Positions 59,333 through 64,000 of a DNA stretch of 64,000 bases are shown here, one piece after another. The stretch is from NCBI RefSeq assembly GCF_932294415.1, contig NC_065539.1, forward strand, positions 49,619,501 to 49,683,500, read 5' to 3'. The notes beneath the pieces were generated by a model that did not search any database, was not told the origin of the DNA, and saw only the letters and a program-made list of their open reading frames with translations. This DNA comes from Quercus robur (Eukaryota; Streptophyta; Magnoliopsida; Fagales; Fagaceae). How positions within the stretch are numbered: the first letter of the stretch is position 1; each line of letters opens with the position of its first letter. The translations under genes and the position numbers were made by a program.

Positions 59333-61716
59333 TTCTCTCTCTCTCTCTCTCTGTAGCTGTCTCTTTCACAGAATCTTTGAAGCTATAAGAACTGTGCTGG
59401 GCTCATCCTTCCTTTCACTCCCAAGTCCCAATCCAGCTCTCACTCATGTATGTTCAAATCAATACTGGGTTCTGAGGTATTTCAAAAGAAAGTCAGGCTT
59501 TTTAATTAAGAGGCAAAAGGAGAAGCTAAGCTCTCTGTTTCAGCATGGTTGTATTCAATCTGATCCTTTCATTATTATTATTTTTTCCTTTTCCTTTTAG
59601 GATATGCAATAATGAATTTAGTCTGATCCTTTTCATTCTTTTTTTTTTTTTCTTCCCTTTTTACTCTTTAAGATATGTATTTCAAGTAGATGCACATCAA
59701 TGCGTTCTTAATAGTGTTAGCACAATCTGAGCTATATTTAATACCATAGCTAGTATCTGCAACAAATCATTTTGGAAACTCCAAGTAAAAGTTTTGAATA
59801 ACATGAAAAAATTTATTAGAATTAAGAAAATGTAAAGAACTTTGCAGTGAAATAAAATCATTTTACTTTCATTGGAAAAGAAGGCTAGCTGCATATCAAG
59901 TAGAATTTGACAATGTACCATGTCTGCCAAGTTATTTTTAGTCAATTCAACTAGCTATTGCATGTAATGGGATTCAACTAGTGACAATATGTCATCCTAA
60001 TTTTGAAATTTTATGGAGCACATCGTGTTAACAGTTAGCAGTATTTGGAAATGGGGAAGAAACCCAATCCAAATGTTTGCCAATTTAACAAGTCAACATT
60101 CATAAGCAATATTATCATTTCATTAAAGAAACACCCATACAAAAAGGTCACAAAGAGAGAGGATAAAAGAACCAATCCAGTGAAGGGGGAAAAAAACTCA
60201 TTAAGCGGAAGACAAGATTTTCAAAAACAATTCAAACCACGTAATAAAGAGAAGATAAGATGAGTCAAAGTCAAAATTATAAAATGGGAAGTAACTTAAC
60301 AATCATGTGAAAAGAAATTCAAGAGTACCAGAAAAAAGAAAAAATAAGTAAAGAAATATGAAAAAGGGAAAGAGTTCAAGAATTATATTCTTGTCCATGA
60401 ACACCATCAAATTAACAACCAAATATACCTGACAATGACATCAAAGAAAAGACTTGAGAGAGACTACAAAAAAGTAATAACACAAGGAACAATCCCAAAT
60501 CAGCTTGAAATCAAATGGGAATGTAAATTAATTTCTAAAAGCATACACTTAAGCAAAGCACTGCCTACTAACTTAAGAACAGCTAAACGAAAGAAAATGT
60601 CATAAATTATCTACACACACAAAACTTCTTATGAATGCAACCCAGATCACCTAAAACAGTTCATTTCCTCTGTTTTCTAAGTGGCAAATCCAAAAACTCC
60701 CAAACAAACACACACCCCAAAGAAAAAGACCTTAGTGCCTTAAGCCTTAGAATAAATCTGGAAAAATATGCAGTTTTGCATTTTCCACCATAATAAATAT
60801 GAAAAAAAAATTTGCTCTACACATTTGTTGCACGCATATGACTTAAAACCAACATATAAGCATATGAATTTATGATAAACCCAAATTTCCTCCAAGCATA
60901 TTGATATATAAAAAACACACACTTCATCAACAATGAGACAGATTATTCAACCATAGAAACATAGAAAACTGCTTCTTAATAATATAAACCAATAAATTCT
61001 AACAGGCCCAACTCAACCAAATGATGTTCATAACAATGCCTATATCTCATCCATAGCCAAAGCTTATGCAGATAAATAAACAGCTAAAACTTAAGTTTTT
61101 TTTTTTTTTTTTTTGGGTGAAGAAACAGCCAAAACAACTTATTAGTTATCTCTCCATTTGAAATGGATCCATTTCATGGTTTAGATTAAATATTACAAAT
61201 CTAAAGATGCATATAGTGCCACACCATTTCAAAAATCTCCATTTGAAATGTATCCATTTCACGTTTCAGATTCAATATTACAAATCTAAAGGTGTATAGA
61301 ATGTGGCACAGCATATAAAATCTTAATTGTGAAGTGAACTCTTTTCATTTCACGTGAAATGGAGGGGATCACAACATACAACCTCATGCAACCAAACCTA
61401 TCTCTTGTAAAACAACACACACACACACACAGAGTTCGCCATAAAAACACAGCTTCACCCATCACAAATTTTAAACCCAAATACCCCAAAAGCAAAACCC
61501 AGTAGTACCAAGCATAGTTTTAGCAATACAATCGAAAATAGCTTAATACATATACAGAAACATCTAATGCAAAACCAAATATGAAATGGGCACCCTAAAA
61601 GAATAAACTTGGCTACAATTAACTCATTGAATATCCTTGATTAATTAAGTTTTATATCAAAGAAAACCAAATTTTAAAATTTTTCGAAAATAATAATTTT
61701 TCTACACATTACTCAC
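59333..61716. other. Upstream region of ALG10, mostly noncoding
   Basis: The first 50-250 bp, with a CT repeat at 59334-59352, likely hold the 5' UTR and promoter of ALG10. The rest is AT-rich without clear exons. A 90-bp direct duplication lies at about 61150-61320 ('ccatttgaaatg(g/t)atccat' twice) and a CA microsatellite at 61416-61431. Confidence 0.45.
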
Positions 61717-61990
61717 CGCATTCCATTCAAAAGTGCGAACATGTGATGGTAATGGCATGTGGGGAATAGCATTTGATACTAAATAACACAAATTGAGGTT
61801 TCAGATGCTTCTGTTCAATAGGTTTATTAAACAAACAATAGAATAGATTAACAAAATTTCATACCCTTTTGGCCTTTGAACGATGCGAAGCTAAGCTAAG
61901 CGAAGATGGCAGTGAGTGGGTCGAGAGCTATCAAGCGTTTGTGTTATGGACTCTGAGAGAGAGAGAGAGAAAGAGAGAGAAGCTGTGTAA
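61717..61990 (-). other. Candidate 5' leader exons of an unidentified minus-strand transcript
   Basis: Going down the minus strand: a CT-rich start at about 61990-61955, a moderately GC-rich stretch ending at 61865 before a GTATGA donor, then an exon-like 61717-61778 between a TATTTAG acceptor and a GTGAGT donor. The second piece could begin coding at MPLPSHVRTFEWNA, but no downstream exon is recognised. It could be a noncoding RNA, an unrecognised gene, or a distant leader of ALG10 (2.4 kb away). Confidence 0.3.
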
Positions 61991-62648
61991 TAGGTTGGGG
62001 AAAAAAAAATCATGGTTTTTACTTCCAATGTGTGGGTAAAAGATAGAGAAGTGTGTTCTCCTTTTATTTATTTTTTTATTTTTTTATCTTTTAGATACAA
62101 TTGTATTTCAAGTTCAACCTAAGGTATCTCTCCACGATAATGATAATGATGATTACCTTTAAGTTTCTTATTCTACGATTAAAAAACTTTATCATTAAAT
62201 TGATTTAAGAATTGAAGAAACGAGAATTTGGTATTAACTCAATTTTTAAGAGAACTCACATCATGATAATACATACATAATAGGATGAGATAACTAAATT
62301 AACCGCAATTGAGTGCTAAGTTAAATAAGACCTCGGGCTTGTTTTGGGTTTTAAGCTCAAAACTTAACATTGGGCCAAACTCCGAAGATAATCAATGGCT
62401 ACTATTGCATTTTTTCCTGCTTCCAAGAGAAAGGAGGCCTAAAATTTGAGAAGTAAAGTTTCTGTGATAAGTGAGCTTTGATTTGTGCACAAAGATGAGA
62501 ATAATATAAGTCCAATAGTGAGGAGTTAAAAAAAAAACATTGAGTCTCCAACAATAGAAAGAAACAAAGCATTATACTTCCATGGATTAGGTGAAAAGCA
62601 AAAATAATACACGTTTGGTGATAATATAAAACTGAAACAAAACAGTCT
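61991..62648. other. Noncoding spacer
   Basis: AT-rich, no exon-like sequence or element ends seen. The first part could be promoter for the candidate transcript on the minus strand. Confidence 0.4.
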
Positions 62649-62664
62649 CAACACTTATGGTATG

Positions 62665-62836
62665 ATTGTGGGTTCCAGTTAACTCAATTAATAAAGTCTT
62701 TGATATTTAAATAAGAAATTTAGGGTTCAATCTTCATTTATACCAAAAACCGATTGATATCTTGGTTTGATGATAAAGACCATCAGTAGGAGCGAACACT
62801 ATAGATTGAAACTCTCTCTAAAAAAAAAAAAAAAAA
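62665..62836 (+). mobile_element. tRNA-derived SINE, copy 3
   Basis: Flanked by a 15-bp target duplication aacacttatggtatg (ending 62664, and starting in the tail near 62835). It starts near 'tgtgggttccagttaactca', has a B-box-like GGGTTCAATC, then 'gatatcttggtttgatgata', and ends in a poly-A tail (62820-62836). Same family as the copies at 19632 and 20171. Confidence 0.92.
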
Positions 62837-62851
62837 CACTTATGGTATGGT

Positions 62852-63555
62852 TCATTATCCAACAAAAAAAGAAAAAACGCCAATAATAGTTCTCTTTTGG
62901 TTCATTTGGACATGCATACGTGTTTTAATTCCTTCATGAAATAAGAGTTTTTTTTTTTTTTTTTCTCCGCCCAAAAAAAAAAGGGTGATTTCTCTGTACA
63001 TACCTATATATTAGATGACTTGTGTATACTTATTAAGTTTACAAAGATGATTAATTATCTATCTTATTCAAGTAAGTTATGACTTAATTTAATATTAGCA
63101 AAAATAAAGATTTTTTATTCTTTCCATGGAGATGGAGTTGTGAAGCAATGTTAAACTTTTGGCACCCCAAAATTTATAATTGTACACTTTATTTATTTAT
63201 TTTTAATTAGAACCAAAAAATTTGGTCTCCCAAAAATAAGACAAATATTCCTCTGGTTATTGCGATCGCAGGGAGTTGATTAACAATTTGCTTCATCAAG
63301 AGAACAATTAGAAAGTTTACAAAGACAAAAAACCGAACTGAGAAGTTGAGAGAAAAATGCCTAGGGTTATAGGAAGAAGGTGAACGAGGAAATGGTTGAA
63401 ACAAAAATTGCGTAATTGGTAAAGCAGAGAAAAGTAGCCCTTTCGAATTTCAAATGATAAAATTGTCGTGATAGACATGTTTTGTCTTATTATTTTCAAT
63501 AACACAAACAAAAAATTGGCTATAACCTATGCCAATCACGTATGGGGGCATTTGT
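62852..63555. other. Noncoding spacer
   Basis: T run at 62949-62964 and A run near 62974-62983. No gene or element is recognised. Confidence 0.4.
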
Positions 63556-63559
63556 TAAC

Positions 63560-63715
63560 AACATAATTAAAAGATAGGAGGGTATTTGGTATAATTATTT
63601 AAATAACAATTTTCAGTGTTTAAACACTGAAACATGTATTTCCACTATATTTTTTAACTCACACGTATTTTCACAATACTTGAACAACGATATTAGAAAT
63701 CTCTAACCAAACGGA
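63560..63715. mobile_element. MITE-like repeat, inverted relative of 7189-7325
   Basis: Ends 'ctaaccaaacggacatta'. The reverse complement starts 'tccgtttggttagagattt' and contains the CAGTGTTTAAACACTGAAA palindrome seen in the copy at 7189. It is noncoding. Confidence 0.6.
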
Positions 63716-64000
63716 CATTAGGCAACACTAGAATAACAGAACACATAAAAAGTATTATTAGGAGACCACAAGGACGGCAGTGCTAACATATTTAAAATGT
63801 GATGGTGAAGTGACAACTCCCAATTTAAAGTATGAGAAGCTTATCGTGCCAATCATTAGAGTTATCATAATCCAAAAAGAAGTTAACACGTGATGACAAC
63901 TTATTGGATAAGTGTCCTATGCGATGAATGATAAAATTCCATGTGTTACAACAAACTAGAAATAACCAACAAGACCTCGAGTATCTAAGTAAAGGCTCAT

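Noticed and set aside
61905-61955. Plus-strand micro-ORF MAVSGSRAIKRLCYGL
   Set aside because: Only 16 codons, no homologue recognised, and it overlaps a better-supported minus-strand leader structure.

Overview
The window is nuclear DNA from a flowering plant, most likely a woody eudicot. It is AT-rich, its genes have many introns, and it holds plant-specific families: FBA-type F-box genes, a TIR-NBS-LRR resistance gene with a C-JID domain, and plant dienelactone-hydrolase-like genes. It also holds plant Stowaway, Tourist, hAT-like, MULE and Helitron elements and tRNA-derived SINEs. Several repeats recall those of Fagaceae (oak/chestnut), but that is an impression from memory, not a search.

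Layout. 1-13 kb: a cluster of F-box genes and dienelactone hydrolase (DLH) genes, all on the minus strand. It has one open F-box gene (470-1651), an F-box pseudogene (about 4860-6292), an F-box fragment (2936-3330), a DLH exon relic (about 2090-2510) and an intact seven-exon DLH gene (DLH-1, 7705-12613). 13-25 kb: gene-free and repeat-rich. It contains a 2-kb tandem duplication, a spacerless 238-bp palindrome, SINEs, and an LTR element of about 3.9 kb without recognisable genes that sits inside a small minisatellite. 26-30 kb: DLH-2, intact. 35-41 kb: an intact five-exon TIR-NBS-LRR gene on the plus strand, with relics behind it. 47-50 kb: DLH-3, intact but mosaic. 56-59 kb: ALG10, the last glucosyltransferase of lipid-linked oligosaccharide assembly, complete in eight exons. 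59-64 kb: mostly noncoding, with two candidate leader exons and a SINE.

The three DLH genes have identical exon lengths (148, 22, 127, 91, 90, 101 and 141 bp; 239 codons plus stop) and the same catalytic Cys127/Asp173/His206. A segmental duplication joins 28.48-32.74 kb (DLH-2 and its upstream flank) to 47.97-55.86 kb (DLH-3 exons 1-4 and its upstream flank). Its edge falls inside exon 4 of DLH-3, so DLH-3 joins a DLH-2-like front half to a divergent back half. The unfilled copy shows exact empty sites for a MULE and a Helitron that entered the other copy, and an approximate one for a hAT-like MITE. No operon-like or prokaryotic system is present. The most unusual objects are the mosaic DLH gene with a MULE in its promoter and the palindrome carrying convergent snRNA-type promoter motifs.
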